This document shows, in pieces, positions 36,646 through 46,753 of a DNA stretch of 64,000 bases (positions are counted from its first letter, which is position 1; each line of letters begins with the position of its first letter). Where the stretch lies: positions 175,729-239,728 of the forward strand of contig JABFQY010000003.1 in the NCBI GenBank assembly GCA_013141415.1, written 5' to 3'. Source of the DNA: Kiritimatiellaceae bacterium. Its GTDB lineage: Bacteria > Verrucomicrobiota > Kiritimatiellia > Kiritimatiellales > Tichowtungiaceae. A model generated the notes under the pieces. The model did not search any database. It was not told the origin of the DNA and worked only from the letters and a program-made list of their open reading frames with translations. The translations under genes and the position numbers were made by a program.

Positions 36646-37398
36646 CTAACGTTCTTCAAACTCCGCCAGACCGGCTTCGCGCAGACTGAAGAAGTCATTC
36701 CGTCCGTCATGGGTTTTGCGTCCGATGACAAGGTGGTCGAGCACTTTGATTTCCATGGTTTTCCCGGCTTCGATCAGCTTTTTGGTGATTCGAATGTCCT
36801 GTGCCGACGGCGACGGATCGCCGGACGGATGATTGTGCGCCAGAATAACGGCGGCGGCAGAATGCTGGATGGCCGGTTTAAAAATCTCACGCGGATGCAC
36901 CAGACTGGAGTTCAGCGTTCCTTTCGACACTTCACACGGCGGAGCCATCAGCCGGTTTTTTGTGTCGAGCAGCAGGACCCAGAACACTTCGCGGTCGAGA
37001 CTGCGGGCCCGTTCCCGCAAAACGGCGGCGGCTTCTTCCGGCGAAGCAATGCGCGGATTCTCGCCGACGTTTTCCTGCACCAGCCGCCGTCCGACTTCAA
37101 GCGCGGCTTTCAGAATCTTGGCTTTCTCTCTGCCAATGCCATGAAATTTCTGAAGCTCCGCTGCTGAAGCACGCGAAAGCGCACTGAGCGATCCGTATTG
37201 AAGCAGAAGCAGCTCCGCCAGCTCTACGACGTTCAGACCGGCGGTGCCGGTTCGCAACAGCAGTGCCAGCAGGTCGCTTTCGGAAAGATTTTCCGGGCCG
37301 AGGCGGTCGAATTTTTCGCGCGGCTGAAGCGCTTTCGGTAAATCGTCCGCCCGCACCCGGTACACTTCGCCCTCTTCGTTGACACGTTTTCCAAGCAT
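36646..37398 (-). CDS. radC: RadC-family JAB/MPN+ protein
   Basis: A helix-hairpin-helix-containing N-terminal domain (to ~100, with FHGIGREKA) precedes a JAMM metalloprotease-like domain with HNHPSGDPSPSAQD (around 193-206). Length 250 is normal. The name RadC is historical; a DNA repair role is not established. It lies upstream of the histidine kinase on the same strand, 60 bases apart. Confidence 0.92.
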   Translation of the reverse strand: MLGKRVNEEGEVYRVRADDLPKALQPREKFDRLGPENLSESDLLALLLRTGTAGLNVVELAELLLLQYGSLSALSRASAAELQKFHGIGREKAKILKAALEVGRRLVQENVGENPRIASPEEAAAVLRERARSLDREVFWVLLLDTKNRLMAPPCEVSKGTLNSSLVHPREIFKPAIQHSAAAVILAHNHPSGDPSPSAQDIRITKKLIEAGKTMEIKVLDHLVIGRKTHDGRNDFFSLREAGLAEFEER

Positions 37399-37442
37399 GA
37401 AACGGTTTTACCCGTTTTTTGCGAGACTTGGAAACTATTTGG

Positions 37443-38528
37443 TCAGCAGACTTTGACGGCGTCCACTTCGATTTCGAAAAGGAGGTCGTGGCGGCAGACA
37501 TCGGCATGCGAGACGGCCAGCGGAAAGCGCGGAATGCCTAGGTCTTCCGCAACGCGGCGATAAATGGGCAGATAGTCCATGTCTTTGAAATAGGCGATGC
37601 CTCGGAAAAGATCGCACCAGTCCATATCGCGCGATTCGAGAATCGCTTTAACAACTTTCATCGTGAGCCGGATTTGTTTTTCAGGATCGTCCAGATAAAC
37701 GGTTTTTCCATCCGGATCAATGCTGGCGGTTCCGGAGATGAGCAGACTGCGGTGTGAGGGAAACTTCAGTTCGACGGCACGGCTGAAGGAACTCTTGTAG
37801 TCGAGAGCCGGATTCTGAAGCGGCGAATCGACCGCCTGGATTTTCACCTGCGCTGTTTTGGGCTGAACGGCGAGCACGTCCATCATGATGGCGGCACCGA
37901 ACGGATTGCAGGCTCCGATACCGGTACTGGCCGGAACCATGTGGTTAAAAATATCGGTCGCTGTAAAAAATTCAGTGCGGACGCGGTTGAAGTCGCCGTA
38001 CCAGTCAAGGAGCTGATCGAGATAAATCCATGTACGAACGGTATCCGTGAAACGAAAACCGTTTTTGACCAGCGCGGCTTCCATAATCTGAAAAGCCGAA
38101 TGGGTTTGCTCTGCTCGCGAAGCCTTCAGATTGGCCGGAAGAATTCCGCGCAGGCGGCAATAGCGGGCATGCTCATCTTCGTAGGTGAAACCGATGTCGC
38201 GGCCATTCAGTTTGACCGGTTCAGGTTTAATGCCGGAAATCGCGACGGCCTGCATGGAGTAAATATTGCCATCTTTGCAGGCATCGCCCTGCAGCCAGAC
38301 AACCGGCCAGTCGGCGCTGCCGGTCTCGGCGAGAAACTCCCGATAGTGCTGCGTTCCTGCAAAAACAAACTGACTCAGGATGGATGCGCTGAGACCGTCC
38401 GCCGTCTTACGGAGAAGTCCATTCATGTTCTGCCCGGATTGTACCGTGACGCAATGCTCGGCATGCGACAGAAGACTGAGCGTTGCGGTGTCGGTTTCAT
38501 AACTGGTTTTTGAGATTCGAGCAATCAA
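37443..38528 (-). CDS. tandem RidA/YjgF-like protein (chorismatase-like fold)
   Basis: A 361-residue protein with two RidA-like halves. The second half has the clearest features: SLLISGTASIDPDGK, the helix KVVKAILES and the strand FRGIAYFKDMDY near residues 300-320, ending HDLLFEIEVDAV. The two-domain size resembles FkbO/Hyg5 chorismatases, but that match is by architecture only and no chorismate-binding residues could be confirmed. It lies 11 bases downstream of the PPC-domain gene and appears to end the PSD1 operon. Confidence 0.6.
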   Translation of the reverse strand: MIARISKTSYETDTATLSLLSHAEHCVTVQSGQNMNGLLRKTADGLSASILSQFVFAGTQHYREFLAETGSADWPVVWLQGDACKDGNIYSMQAVAISGIKPEPVKLNGRDIGFTYEDEHARYCRLRGILPANLKASRAEQTHSAFQIMEAALVKNGFRFTDTVRTWIYLDQLLDWYGDFNRVRTEFFTATDIFNHMVPASTGIGACNPFGAAIMMDVLAVQPKTAQVKIQAVDSPLQNPALDYKSSFSRAVELKFPSHRSLLISGTASIDPDGKTVYLDDPEKQIRLTMKVVKAILESRDMDWCDLFRGIAYFKDMDYLPIYRRVAEDLGIPRFPLAVSHADVCRHDLLFEIEVDAVKVC

Positions 38529-38539
38529 AACGCGTCCTT

Positions 38540-40795
38540 TCAGTTAATGATTTCTATGGAAACGGCATCAATGGTGAAATCCAATGTTTTTGAATTCGCA
38601 AATTTCAGAAACGGAATAGTACTCACATCCTTGGCGATTATCCGGATGTTTCCATTCAGAAGCACGGTCGCCTTGTCGCCCGGCTCGGCATTCGGACTGA
38701 CGGTGAAAGTAATTCCTCCTCCTTGTCCGCCAATATTGCCGGTTTTCAGCGTCAGCCATTCCGGAGGTTCCGCCAGAATCAGCTTAATGCTTTTCTGGGC
38801 ATTCTGACCGCTCCATTTGACCGACGAGTTAATTGTGAACTCACTGCCGGGACGGGCATAAAATACACCTTCCTTCGGCACACTCAGGTTGACCGTCACC
38901 GGAGCCGGTTCGCTCACTCGAACCAGCATTTGCTGCGCCGGCACCCAATGGCGGTAAAGGAACGCCTGCATCATGTCTTCGGCTGGAACGGCGCGGCGAT
39001 GAACGATCCGCGAGCCGCAATCGGCTATGCCTTCGATTTCGAGCGCCATCAACTGCTCCTCGGAACGCGATTTCGCCGCGATGACAATCCGGGCTATGTT
39101 CGCGCCTTCAGGAATTACCGCCCGCTGGATTTCTATTCCGAGCGGCGCATCAACAACCGAAAGCCGGATCTCGCCGGCAAATCCGCCGTACCGGATGGCA
39201 TGCACGGTTGCAATGGCCGCTCCGTTCCTTGGAACGCATAGACTGGCCGGAACGATTCGCAGCTGGAAGTCCGGCTGTTCTTTGCCAATCATCAAACGAT
39301 AGGCATATTCATCGCCACCCTTGCCTTGTAAATCGTCAAGACGAACAAAATAGGTTCCGGTTTGGGGAAGCTTGGTGTCGATCCGTGCGTCGGCATGGTG
39401 CGTAAGAAGGCCTTCACCTTTATCTTCCGCATCATCATTCATGGCCAGCACCTCCTGCTTTTCGTTAAGCAGAATTAAACGGGCATCAAGCGGAGATCCC
39501 AGCCGACGGGCGGAAACTTCAATTGTTTTCTTCTCTCCTTCACGTCCGTGAAACCGGAACCAGTCCTGATCGCCGGGCTTCCCGACCGTGCCGTTAATGA
39601 TGATATCGTTCGTTACTGCGACGGCTTCGGAAAACTGATTGTTCGGCTCTGTTTCCAGACGATCCGGCAACGGTGACACGCTGAATATCCGGTTGTTGGA
39701 AACCATTTTCCCTTTTCCAACATGGATCAACTTGACGCCCTGATCATCTCCGCTTGGTTTCAGAACCATCTTTTCCGCTGGCAGGTTTACGCCATAAAGG
39801 GACACGGCGACCTGACTGTTCTCCGTTGCGCCAAGCGGGAATATCCGGTCAATAAAGGGAGTTTCTCCGATCGATATCCGGTAAACGAAATCCTCCCGTC
39901 CGCGGAAAATCGAGTCGCGGATGGATAGAACGTAGTCTCCGTCTTTCGGTATAGCACAAATCAGCACCGGATCGGGATCAAAGCGATAGTCATCATCGTA
40001 GGCGATCTCGTTACCCTGCGCGTCGGAAAGTGTCAGCACGGCCTGAAACCAGCCGGGAACCGCATCGGCCAGATAAGGAACCAGAGCCCGGGCGGCGGCG
40101 CGGAAAACCAGCGTCTGTCCCTGCTTTGCGCTAAAGCGGAAGCGGTCCGTGTCTCCGGGCATGATCTGTCCATTTACCAGAATCGGAAAGCCCGGCAGTT
40201 TTTCCGCACTCACCATCTTATCATTCGGCTCTTTTTCGGAGATTTCCGGCATCTGTCCGACCTCAAACATCAACGGGTTGGAAAGTCCGTTGGTTGTAAT
40301 CACTCTCAGCTCGTGCACCCCTGAAGAAGCATTGTCCGGCAAAGTAAATTCGAGTGTAACGCGTTCTGAAATCTGCGGGTTGAACTGCCGTTTGGCCGCC
40401 AGCTCGGGATTCATTTTATCCTGACGGCGCAGCTCCGTAACCATCGCCATTTCCTCTTCAGCCGCATCAATTTGCCGCTGCATCTGCTGTTTACGGGCCT
40501 CATCCGTCTCTTCCGCCATTTTGGTTTCGATCAGCTCTTTCCGCCGTTTTATCCCGCCGGCTTCTTTCTGATCATAGATGCGCAAGTAGTCAGTCAACCG
40601 GGCTTCGACCGGAAGGCCGGACAGATTTAAACCGGCAAAATCTCTGAGGTACTGACCGCCGATTATAACCTTAACCGTCGTGCCGGGCATTCCGCCGGCA
40701 GGATAAACATACCCGACATGCGGGGTCACCGCAGCGGATAGACCGGATGCGAATAAAGCAAAAACAATCAGGCTAAAGTAGGTTATTTTTTTCAT
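38540..40795 (-). CDS. secreted PPC-domain protein of the PSD1 operon
   Basis: Signal peptide (MKKITYFSLIVFALFASGLSA), then an Ig-like start (VGYVYPAGGMPGTTVKV), a charged helix around 90-130 and two bacterial pre-peptidase C-terminal (PPC) domains with the EPND/EPNN signature (EKEPNDKM ~190, ETEPNNQF ~375) and DTDRFRF / DQDWFRF strands. This architecture accompanies DUF1549/DUF1553 and DUF1501 genes in Planctomycetes and Verrucomicrobia. Likely periplasmic or cell-surface; function unknown. Start overlaps the DUF1501 stop by four bases. Confidence 0.85.
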   Translation of the reverse strand: MKKITYFSLIVFALFASGLSAAVTPHVGYVYPAGGMPGTTVKVIIGGQYLRDFAGLNLSGLPVEARLTDYLRIYDQKEAGGIKRRKELIETKMAEETDEARKQQMQRQIDAAEEEMAMVTELRRQDKMNPELAAKRQFNPQISERVTLEFTLPDNASSGVHELRVITTNGLSNPLMFEVGQMPEISEKEPNDKMVSAEKLPGFPILVNGQIMPGDTDRFRFSAKQGQTLVFRAAARALVPYLADAVPGWFQAVLTLSDAQGNEIAYDDDYRFDPDPVLICAIPKDGDYVLSIRDSIFRGREDFVYRISIGETPFIDRIFPLGATENSQVAVSLYGVNLPAEKMVLKPSGDDQGVKLIHVGKGKMVSNNRIFSVSPLPDRLETEPNNQFSEAVAVTNDIIINGTVGKPGDQDWFRFHGREGEKKTIEVSARRLGSPLDARLILLNEKQEVLAMNDDAEDKGEGLLTHHADARIDTKLPQTGTYFVRLDDLQGKGGDEYAYRLMIGKEQPDFQLRIVPASLCVPRNGAAIATVHAIRYGGFAGEIRLSVVDAPLGIEIQRAVIPEGANIARIVIAAKSRSEEQLMALEIEGIADCGSRIVHRRAVPAEDMMQAFLYRHWVPAQQMLVRVSEPAPVTVNLSVPKEGVFYARPGSEFTINSSVKWSGQNAQKSIKLILAEPPEWLTLKTGNIGGQGGGITFTVSPNAEPGDKATVLLNGNIRIIAKDVSTIPFLKFANSKTLDFTIDAVSIEIIN

Positions 40796-42138
40796 GCCAT
40801 GATCTCCCTGAGAAGTCCGCCGCTTTCAATCTTGCTGCCGTCGGCCAGTGGAGAAAAATAAGCCGTCTTTCCGTCCGGCGTCGGCAACGGACTGTTCGGG
40901 TCAATCCCCATCAGCTCGTAAACGCTGGCCGCCAGATCCCACGGATAAATCGGCCGATTAATCACTTCTTCGCCGCGCGCATTGGTCGCACCAACCACCC
41001 GTCCGCCGGTGAATCCACCGCCCGCTATGAGATGAGAAAATGCTTTTCCGTAATGTCCGCGCCCGCCATTCCATGGCGCCGTCCAATCGACTTTCGGCGT
41101 ACGGCCGAACTCTCCACCGCACCAGACGATGGTCGTATCAAGCAATCCCCGATCCGAAAGATCCTTCAGAAGCATGGCAAGTCCGCCATCCAGCATCGGA
41201 ACCATACGTCCCAGTTCGTCAAAATTCTTTTTGTGCGTATCCCATCCGTTGAAATTAATGGTGACAAACGGCACCCCGGCCTCCACCAGTTTACGCGCCT
41301 GCAAACACGACTGGCCAAACGTGTTCCTTCCGTAAGCGGCACGAAGTTCGTCCGGTTCTTTGGACAAATCAAACGTCTCTTTTGCTTTTCCCAGAATCAG
41401 CGAATAAGCGTCCTGTTTGTTTTTATCCATCCGGTCAATGAGCTGACTGCCTTCCATGGCACGGGCAAACGTATCAAGGTCTCCCAGCAGCGTACGACGA
41501 CCCTGCTGGCGGGCCTCAGTGATTCCAGCCGCCACGACACCCTCAACAGCAAAAGGAGTTTTCGCCGGATCGCCGCCGGTTGCGAATGGCTGATATTTTG
41601 ATCCAAGAAAACCAGACTCTGAAAACCGGCCCTGCGGTCTCGTCAGAGCAACGTAGGGCGGAATCAGTCCTTCGTATCCCGCGCCGTAGCCCTTCTTGTA
41701 GGAAACAACGGAACCCACGGACGGATTGACTACTCCGTCAACCGGTTTGGTACCGGTCATTATCATATAGGATGCTGTTTCATGTCCGTTGTTTCCGTGC
41801 GTCATGCCGCGCAGCAAAGCGTATTTGTCTGCCATTTTTGCCAGCTGGGGCATCAGCTGACCGATCTGAACACCGTCCACATTGGTGGCAAGCGGCTTGT
41901 CGAATTTTCCATAGTAGTCATACCCGGCACCGGGTTTCGGGTCGAACGTATCAAGGTGAGACGGCCCGCCCCACAGCCAAACCTGAATCACCGATTTGGC
42001 CCTCGCCTTCAACGGATTAATCGCTCCGGCAGCCTTCAAGGCAAACCAGTCTGAAAGCATCAGTCCGGCCGCGCCGAACAGGCCAAGCTGAATTGCATGG
42101 CGACGGGTAACAGGATGTCCAATCAATGAATTGCTCAT
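40792..42138 (-). CDS. DUF1501 protein, Tat-exported sulfatase-like fold
   Basis: A Tat-type signal with TRRHAIQLGLFGAAG begins around residue 11, followed by a DUF1501 body (LWGGPSHLDTFDPKPGA, THGNNGHETASYMIMTG, WCGGEFGRTPKVD) related to the alkaline phosphatase/sulfatase superfamily. I start at the ATG giving MSNSLIGHP, which has a GAGGTGG ribosome-binding site; the longer frame would overlap the DUF1549 gene. Planctomycete and verrucomicrobial genomes carry many such genes paired with DUF1549/DUF1553. Exact activity is unknown. Confidence 0.9.
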   Translation of the reverse strand: MSNSLIGHPVTRRHAIQLGLFGAAGLMLSDWFALKAAGAINPLKARAKSVIQVWLWGGPSHLDTFDPKPGAGYDYYGKFDKPLATNVDGVQIGQLMPQLAKMADKYALLRGMTHGNNGHETASYMIMTGTKPVDGVVNPSVGSVVSYKKGYGAGYEGLIPPYVALTRPQGRFSESGFLGSKYQPFATGGDPAKTPFAVEGVVAAGITEARQQGRRTLLGDLDTFARAMEGSQLIDRMDKNKQDAYSLILGKAKETFDLSKEPDELRAAYGRNTFGQSCLQARKLVEAGVPFVTINFNGWDTHKKNFDELGRMVPMLDGGLAMLLKDLSDRGLLDTTIVWCGGEFGRTPKVDWTAPWNGGRGHYGKAFSHLIAGGGFTGGRVVGATNARGEEVINRPIYPWDLAASVYELMGIDPNSPLPTPDGKTAYFSPLADGSKIESGGLLREIMA

Positions 42139-42148
42139 AGCCACCTCA

Positions 42149-43708
42149 TTAATGTTTAAGAATAAACTCACTCGTATTCATCAGTGCCCACGCCAAATCG
42201 TAAAACCCGGCTTCAGGACCGTTTCCTGAAGTTGAAATATAATCTGTGGCAATTTTCTGTTCCTGCGGAGCCGGAGGCCGGGACAGAATTTCCATGTAAA
42301 GCAGACCGACCCGTTCCTTGTCCCCGGGAACAGAGTTCATCAGCTTACGGAGCCGCGGGCCTTTCATAATTTTATTCTGAATATGCGAAGAGTTCAGCAG
42401 GTGCAGCGTCTGGAATACGGATACGCTGTTATTCCGATCCGACTCAAGGGATGAATCCCGTCCGGGCCTTCCGAACATTTCGAGAAACGACGATTTAATA
42501 CTGCCGTCCGACAACGTAATCGTCCGCTTGCTGGAAGGAATGTAGGTGAACGGCTCCGGAATGGGACTGGAATACTCTTCACCGGTTCCGGTGATCTGGC
42601 AAATCGCATCAATCAGCACCTCGGCATCCAGACGGCGCACGCGGTAATGTGAAAATCCTTTTTCATCGGCCAGATTTTCAGACGTTGGAATCGATGAAAT
42701 CTGGTAGGTGGATGAATTGAGGATAATCCGGTAGATGTGCTTCAGGTCATATTTGTTTTCGACCAGTTCCTTCTCAAGATAAGACAGCAGTTCCGGACTC
42801 CATGCCGGATTGCCCTGACAGATATCATCCGCTTCATGAATGATCCCCCGCCCCATCAGCCAGAACCATATCCGGTTAACAATTGCTTTAGAAAACCACG
42901 GATTGTCCGGCGCAGTCAGCCAGTTGGCAAAAGCGACCCGCGGGTCGTCATATTTATCCAGCTTCAAAGGTGCGCCGCCCAGCGGAGTCGGCATCACCGG
43001 TTGTTTCGTTGCAGGATTAATCAGCTGTTTTTCCGGATCGGAATAAACAATCTCTTCCTTCCATTCATCGGTTTTCTTGTAGGCCACTTTGGCAAAGAAG
43101 GCATCCATGCCGAGCATCTGATCTTCACTCCAGCCGGAATGCTCCAGCCGGACGCCCATAAAAATCAGCGCCGTCGTGTCGAGAATTTTATGCGGGGTGC
43201 GTTCCTGAAACGGGCGATAGAAATTGACCGGAGGATCTCTGAAATTGCTTCCGCTCGCGGTAAGCAGAGCGCGGGCAAATTGGTCGTACGGCATATTCTG
43301 CCGGAGAGCATTCTGTATCCAGTAATGATAGGCCTGAACCGCGTTGGGCCAAAGATTGCTCGGAAATTCAGATTTGACCCTTAACAGATCGCACCATTTC
43401 AGCGCCCAATACTCGGCAAATTCGGGCCGATCAAGCAACTCGTCAATCAGTTTGGCGCGCTTATCCGAATCGCGACTGGAGAGAAACCGGCGCACCTCGT
43501 CAGCCGTCGGCAGGGTTCCGATTACATCCAGATAAACGCGGCGGACAAAAACAGCGTCCGCGCAGGGCTCCGAAAACGAAAACCCGGCTGCGGTCTGCCG
43601 GTCGGAAACCAAAGCATCAATCCGGTTACGGGCGGCGGCCTGTTCCAAAGACCCGCATACCACCCAAAAAACAGCTGCCAGTAAAACGAACCTACACATT
43701 CGATTCAT
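42149..43708 (-). CDS. DUF1549/DUF1553 (PSCyt2/PSD1) protein
   Basis: Signal peptide (residues ~4-27), then a DUF1549 domain with FVRRVYLDVIGTLPT and a DUF1553 domain with FANWLTAPDNPWFSKAIVNRIW, ending WALMNTSEFILKH. At 519 residues it is short for the family, which often adds cytochrome-c-like or LamG domains; those are missing here. The ATG at 43708 was chosen over a GTG two codons earlier because AGGGG precedes it. First gene of the operon DUF1549-DUF1501-PPC-RidA-like. Confidence 0.9.
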   Translation of the reverse strand: MNRMCRFVLLAAVFWVVCGSLEQAAARNRIDALVSDRQTAAGFSFSEPCADAVFVRRVYLDVIGTLPTADEVRRFLSSRDSDKRAKLIDELLDRPEFAEYWALKWCDLLRVKSEFPSNLWPNAVQAYHYWIQNALRQNMPYDQFARALLTASGSNFRDPPVNFYRPFQERTPHKILDTTALIFMGVRLEHSGWSEDQMLGMDAFFAKVAYKKTDEWKEEIVYSDPEKQLINPATKQPVMPTPLGGAPLKLDKYDDPRVAFANWLTAPDNPWFSKAIVNRIWFWLMGRGIIHEADDICQGNPAWSPELLSYLEKELVENKYDLKHIYRIILNSSTYQISSIPTSENLADEKGFSHYRVRRLDAEVLIDAICQITGTGEEYSSPIPEPFTYIPSSKRTITLSDGSIKSSFLEMFGRPGRDSSLESDRNNSVSVFQTLHLLNSSHIQNKIMKGPRLRKLMNSVPGDKERVGLLYMEILSRPPAPQEQKIATDYISTSGNGPEAGFYDLAWALMNTSEFILKH

Positions 43709-43730
43709 ATACACCCCTGTGATTGATTCA

Positions 43731-43763
43731 ATTATAACGCTCAGCTACGCAAAATATTGCGTA
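43731..43763 (-). promoter_or_regulatory. candidate promoter and operator of the PSD1 operon
   Basis: A TATAAT hexamer occurs on the minus strand (complement of 43731-43736). Ten bases upstream is a perfect inverted repeat, TACGCAA-AATA-TTGCGTA (43746-43763), overlapping where the -35 box would lie. This fits a repressor site, though no regulator gene is adjacent. Confidence 0.4.
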
Positions 43764-43849
43764 CACTCTTCATTTATTTTATACAGCACGGCTGATTTTT
43801 AGCACTCCCAAAACACGGCGAACCTTCCGGGATCCAAAGCCGGTAAAAG

Positions 43850-43882
43850 CAAAAAGCCGCCCCGGAAATTCCGGAGCGGCTC
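43850..43882 (-). terminator. intrinsic terminator of rho
   Basis: On the minus strand AGCCGCTCCGGAATTTCCGGGGCGGCTTTTT forms a strong stem with a run of T, 22 bases after the rho stop codon. Confidence 0.88.
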
Positions 43883-43903
43883 ATAGTTTCGACAACAGCG
43901 GAG

Positions 43904-45607
43904 TTATCCCTGCAGCGCCATCAGGAATTCGGCGTTGCTCTTGGTCTTTTTCAGCCGATTGATCAGCAGTTCCATCGCTTCGACCGCCGGAACGTCCTTG
44001 AGCGCCTTGCGCAGCGTCCAAATCCGGGCCAACTCGTCTTTATGGAGAAGCAGCTCTTCCTTGCGGGTTCCGCTCTTCTCGATGTTGATCGCCGGGAATA
44101 TCCGCTTGCCGACCAAATCGCGGTCGAGCGCCAGCTCCATGTTGCCGGTGCCCTTGAATTCTTCAAAGATCACCTCATCCATCCGGCTTCCGGTATCAAC
44201 CAGCGCGGTCGAAATAATCGTCAGACTTCCGCCGCCTTCAATATTGCGGGCCGCGCCGAAGAAACGTTTCGGTTTGTGTAGCGCGTTAGCATCCACACCG
44301 CCGGAAAGAATCTTTCCGCTGTGCGGCTGAATCGTGTTATAAGCACGGGCCAGACGGGTAATGCTGTCGAGCAGGATGATGACATCTTCGCCGTTTTCAA
44401 CGCGGCGTTTAGCCATTTCAATCACAATCTCGGCAACCTGCACATGGCGTTCCGGATGTTCATCGAAGGTCGAAGAAAGCACTTCGGCTTTCGTGGTGCG
44501 TTGCATATCCGTCACTTCTTCAGGACGTTCGTCAATCAGCAGAATGATCAGCTTCGAGTCCGGACTGTTCTGAGAAATGCTGTTAGCGATTTTCTGCAAA
44601 AGAACCGTCTTACCGGTACGCGGCGGCGCAACAATTAATCCGCGCTGCCCTTTACCAATCGGTGTCGCCAGATCCATCACGCGCATCGAAATTTCATCGG
44701 CCGTGGTTTCCAGTCCGAGACGTTCGTCAGGAAAAAGCGGCGTCAGGTTTTCAAACGGAATGCGGTTGAGGTTTTTCTCCGGTGCGTTGTTATTGACCTT
44801 ATCCACCGACAGCAGCGCAAAGAAACGTTCCTTCGGGCGCGGAGAACGGATCGGCCCCTCAATCAGGTCTCCGGTACGCAAACCAAAACGACGGATCTGT
44901 GAAGGAGAAACATAAATGTCTTCCGGGTTCGGCAGATAGTTATTTTCCGATGAACGCAGGAAGCCGAACTTATCCGGCAGCACTTCCAGAATACCGCGGC
45001 AGAGCGCTTCGTTGCCCCAGCGAATCTGGGTTTTCAGAATTTCAAAAATCAGTTCGTGTTTACGCAGACCGGCCGGATCTTCAATCGAATAACTTTCTGC
45101 CAGAATCTTAAGTTCCGGAATCTCCGTTACCTGCAGTTCAAAGAGTTTCAGCGTCGGCATTTTTTTGGCTGGCGCATCGGATATGCGTTCCGGTTCGTCG
45201 CCGTTTCCATGATCATGTCCGCCGCGGTTTCCGTTTCCGTCATTATTATTCCGCCCGTGATGGCGGGGGTTGTTGTTGTTGCGGTTATTATTCTGCCGGC
45301 GGTTGTTATTATTATTGTTGTTTTGCCGCTGCCCACGATCATCGTGCCGAGGGCCGTTGCCTTGACGCTGTCCGCGATCATCGTGCCGGGAATCATGATT
45401 GTCCTGCCGCTGTCCGCGGTCTTCATGCCGGGGCTCGTCATGATCCGACCGTTCGCGATCATCCGCGATTTCTGACTGCGGTGCGGATCGGTCAACCGAT
45501 GTTGCCGGTTCGACGACCACAGGCGCTTCCTCCGGTTTCGGTGCTGCTGACTTCGCAGCCCGTGAAGCTCTTACCGGTTTCACAACATTTTCCTGTTCTT
45601 CACTCAT
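43904..45607 (-). CDS. rho: transcription termination factor Rho with N-rich disordered insert
   Basis: Hexameric RNA helicase that ends transcription. The cold-shock RNA-binding domain ([15 protein letters not shown]) and the ATPase core with Walker A ([13 protein letters not shown]), [13 protein letters not shown] and the R-loop region are intact. Ahead of them residues ~45-145 are highly polar: three RH(D/E)DRGQRQ repeats (60-68, 74-82, 87-95), then asparagine/arginine and Gly/His runs. The start chosen (MSEEQENV) has a GAGGAAAAG ribosome-binding site and overlaps the coaE stop by eight bases. A terminator follows. Confidence 0.95.
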   Translation of the reverse strand: MSEEQENVVKPVRASRAAKSAAPKPEEAPVVVEPATSVDRSAPQSEIADDRERSDHDEPRHEDRGQRQDNHDSRHDDRGQRQGNGPRHDDRGQRQNNNNNNNRRQNNNRNNNNPRHHGRNNNDGNGNRGGHDHGNGDEPERISDAPAKKMPTLKLFELQVTEIPELKILAESYSIEDPAGLRKHELIFEILKTQIRWGNEALCRGILEVLPDKFGFLRSSENNYLPNPEDIYVSPSQIRRFGLRTGDLIEGPIRSPRPKERFFALLSVDKVNNNAPEKNLNRIPFENLTPLFPDERLGLETTADEISMRVMDLATPIGKGQRGLIVAPPRTGKTVLLQKIANSISQNSPDSKLIILLIDERPEEVTDMQRTTKAEVLSSTFDEHPERHVQVAEIVIEMAKRRVENGEDVIILLDSITRLARAYNTIQPHSGKILSGGVDANALHKPKRFFGAARNIEGGGSLTIISTALVDTGSRMDEVIFEEFKGTGNMELALDRDLVGKRIFPAINIEKSGTRKEELLLHKDELARIWTLRKALKDVPAVEAMELLINRLKKTKSNAEFLMALQG

Positions 45608-46223
45608 AACTTTTCCTCTTCTCACGCCTGATCTTTTCAACAAGGCCAACGATCCGGTCGCGTAACACATCTACCGCTTCGCTGTTTTCTATTACAAAAT
45701 CCGCTCTGTCCGCCTTTTCCGTCTGCGACATCTGCGCCGCAATCCGTTTACGCGCCTCTTCTTTCAACAGCCCGCGTTTTTCCAGTCTTTGGAAAACCTG
45801 CGCTTCCGGAGCCGTCACACAAATCACGGCGTCCCAGCCTTTCGTCCAGCCCGCTTCAAACAGGAGCGGCACCAGCACCGCCGCATCTTCCTGAGCCGAA
45901 CGGCAATCCTTCATCCATTCCTGCGCCGCCGCAATCACCGCCGGATGTACCAGCCGGTTCAAAGCTTCCCGCGCCTGCACATCCTGAAAAACCTTCGCAC
46001 CGAGTTTGGCCCGATCAATCTCCCCATCCTCTGCCAGAATCGCATCGCCGAACTGTTCAACCACTGCGGTGTAAACCGGACGTCCTTTACCCATCAGTTC
46101 ATGCGCCAGAAAATCGCTATCCAGCACCTTAAAACCTTCTGAGGATAAAATATGTCCTGTTTCTGTTTTTCCGCAGGCAATACCGCCGGTAATGCCTAAA
46201 ATAATCGCTTGCGGTGAATTCAT
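45600..46223 (-). CDS. coaE: dephospho-CoA kinase
   Basis: Last step of coenzyme A synthesis. The P-loop [22 protein letters not shown], the lid region [16 protein letters not shown] and a [10 protein letters not shown] strand match the family; length 207 is normal. Its 3' end overlaps the rho start, suggesting translational coupling. Between it and ruvX are 122 bases without a recognisable feature. Confidence 0.93.
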   Translation of the reverse strand: MNSPQAIILGITGGIACGKTETGHILSSEGFKVLDSDFLAHELMGKGRPVYTAVVEQFGDAILAEDGEIDRAKLGAKVFQDVQAREALNRLVHPAVIAAAQEWMKDCRSAQEDAAVLVPLLFEAGWTKGWDAVICVTAPEAQVFQRLEKRGLLKEEARKRIAAQMSQTEKADRADFVIENSEAVDVLRDRIVGLVEKIRREKRKSYE

Positions 46224-46345
46224 AAATTATGAGGGATAGACCGGAATCCGGCTGATTGAAACCATTCGGTAAAAATCTGGGAAATGAAGAGAAGCACCGG
46301 AATGGCCGAAATAGTTACTGTAACCCCTTTGAATGTCAACCCCGT

Positions 46346-46753
46346 TTACGCCTGTGCATCGAGATAATTCTGCAGGATGATCTGCGCGGCCACTTTGTCC
46401 ACCACGCCCTTGCGCTGCTTTCCGTCGAGACCCGCCTCGCGCAGTGCATTGTGCGCACTCACCGTGCTCATCCGTTCATCCCATTCGAACAAGGGAACAG
46501 CAGTTCTGGTTTTCAGCTTTTCAATAAACCTCCGGACTTTTTCCGTTGCCGAACCATACGAACCATCCATATTGCGCGGTAGTCCGACGACGATTTTTTC
46601 TACCTGATGCTCGGCAATCAGCGCGACGATTTGATCGATCCCAGCATTCGTACTGTCGATCACGCAGAGCGGCGACGCCAGAAATTCCGTCGGATCGCTT
46701 AACGCAATACCGATACGCACGTCGCCGTGATCAATGCCGAGGACTCGTCCCAT
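46346..46753 (-). CDS. ruvX: RuvX/YqgF-family Holliday junction resolvase-like nuclease
   Basis: RNase H-fold protein of 135 residues; family members act in 16S rRNA 5' maturation and were proposed as Holliday junction resolvases. VLGIDHGDVRIGIALSD holds the first catalytic Asp, VGLPRNMDGSYG the middle motif and FEWDERMST the later acidic residues. Its ATG overlaps the stop of the preceding membrane-protein gene as TAATG. Confidence 0.92.
   Translation of the reverse strand: MGRVLGIDHGDVRIGIALSDPTEFLASPLCVIDSTNAGIDQIVALIAEHQVEKIVVGLPRNMDGSYGSATEKVRRFIEKLKTRTAVPLFEWDERMSTVSAHNALREAGLDGKQRKGVVDKVAAQIILQNYLDAQA

Noticed and set aside
45170..45475. Possible CRISPR or tandem-repeat array
   Set aside because: The repetition reflects three protein-level RHDDRGQRQ repeats and Asn codons inside rho; there are no equal spacers.
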